Below are positions 6,980-7,178 of a stretch of 7,178 nt of DNA, in pieces. Location of the stretch: contig JAHWJV010000184.1 of assembly GCA_019348265.1 (NCBI GenBank), forward strand, positions 1 through 7,178, in the 5' to 3' direction. Under the pieces are notes generated by a model. It was not told the origin of the DNA, made no database searches, and worked only from the letters and a program-made list of their open reading frames with translations. Positions within the stretch are counted from its first letter, which is position 1. Each line of letters starts with the position of its first letter. The DNA is from Gemmatimonadota bacterium. Lineage in GTDB: Bacteria; Gemmatimonadota; Gemmatimonadetes; Longimicrobiales; Longimicrobiaceae. The position numbers and the translations under genes were made by a program.

Positions 6980-7015
6980 CCGTTTCGGACCTTGGCGTCC
7001 GCCTACCGGAAACGG
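6980..7015. repeat. Inverted repeat in the amidohydrolase upstream region
   Basis: CCGTTTC (6980-6986) and GAAACGG (7009-7015) are exact reverse complements. A smaller GGC/GCC stem is nested in the 22-base spacer (around 6994-7003). It lies 45-80 bases upstream of the start codon, in what would be the leader or promoter region. It could be an operator or a leader hairpin; the sequence alone does not decide. Confidence 0.5.
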
Positions 7016-7043
7016 TTCAGGCGGCGGGGCCGCTGCGGGTCCT

Positions 7044-7101
7044 GGACCTGAAAAGATGCCCGGCCCCGCATCGCCTGCAACCATTTTAGGTCCCGATGCG
7101 G
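7044..7101. repeat. Two interleaved inverted repeats upstream of the amidohydrolase
   Basis: CCGCATCG (7066-7073) is the exact reverse complement of CGATGCGG (7094-7101). GGACCTGAAAA (7044-7054) pairs with TTTTAGGTCC (7084-7093) with one bulged base. The pairs cross, so in RNA they would form either a pseudoknot or two competing hairpins. No riboswitch class was recognised. In GC-rich DNA, arms this short can arise by chance. Confidence 0.45.
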
Positions 7102-7178
7102 CGGAGCTGACCAGGTTGATACCGGTGAGAGCTTGAAGCAAGGTAGGCGTGAGCGGTCGCAACTCCTGAATACGAGTA

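Overview
The window reads as a metagenome-style fragment from a high-GC environmental bacterium. Exported amidohydrolases and a LytTR response regulator together fit Gemmatimonadota or a similar soil lineage; this is an inference from gene types, not a proven assignment. Two parts look foreign to that background. The left ~455 bases are richer in GC and resemble Actinomycetota protein segments. The middle gene (3187-4836) is much poorer in GC.

Layout. Positions 1-1107 (+) hold one open reading frame that enters from the left edge. It is a mosaic of a membrane-protein piece, the N-terminal piece of a metallophosphoesterase, and the C-terminal two thirds of a LytTR response regulator, all in one frame. 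Convergent to it, 2945-1167 (-) encodes a lipoprotein amidohydrolase with an NTF2-like domain in front. Next, 4836-3187 (-) encodes a secreted right-handed beta-helix protein. Behind its start lies a short, decayed N-terminal piece of an IS110-type transposase (4948-5160, +). A stretch of about 450 bases without a convincing gene follows (5161-5611) and contains a strong hairpin. Finally 6934-5612 (-) encodes a second exported amidohydrolase, and its upstream region (6935-7178) carries several inverted repeats.

How the parts relate. Both amidohydrolases belong to the imidazolonepropionase-like/Xaa-Pro dipeptidase group and keep every expected metal ligand, so they are probably active hydrolases outside the cytoplasm. 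They are related but far apart in sequence and architecture. The beta-helix gene next to the transposase remnant looks like cargo acquired horizontally between them. No CRISPR array, tRNA or rRNA gene was seen. I did not find a convincing new multi-gene system. The strongest anomaly is the three-part fusion at the left end, which may well be an assembly chimera rather than biology.
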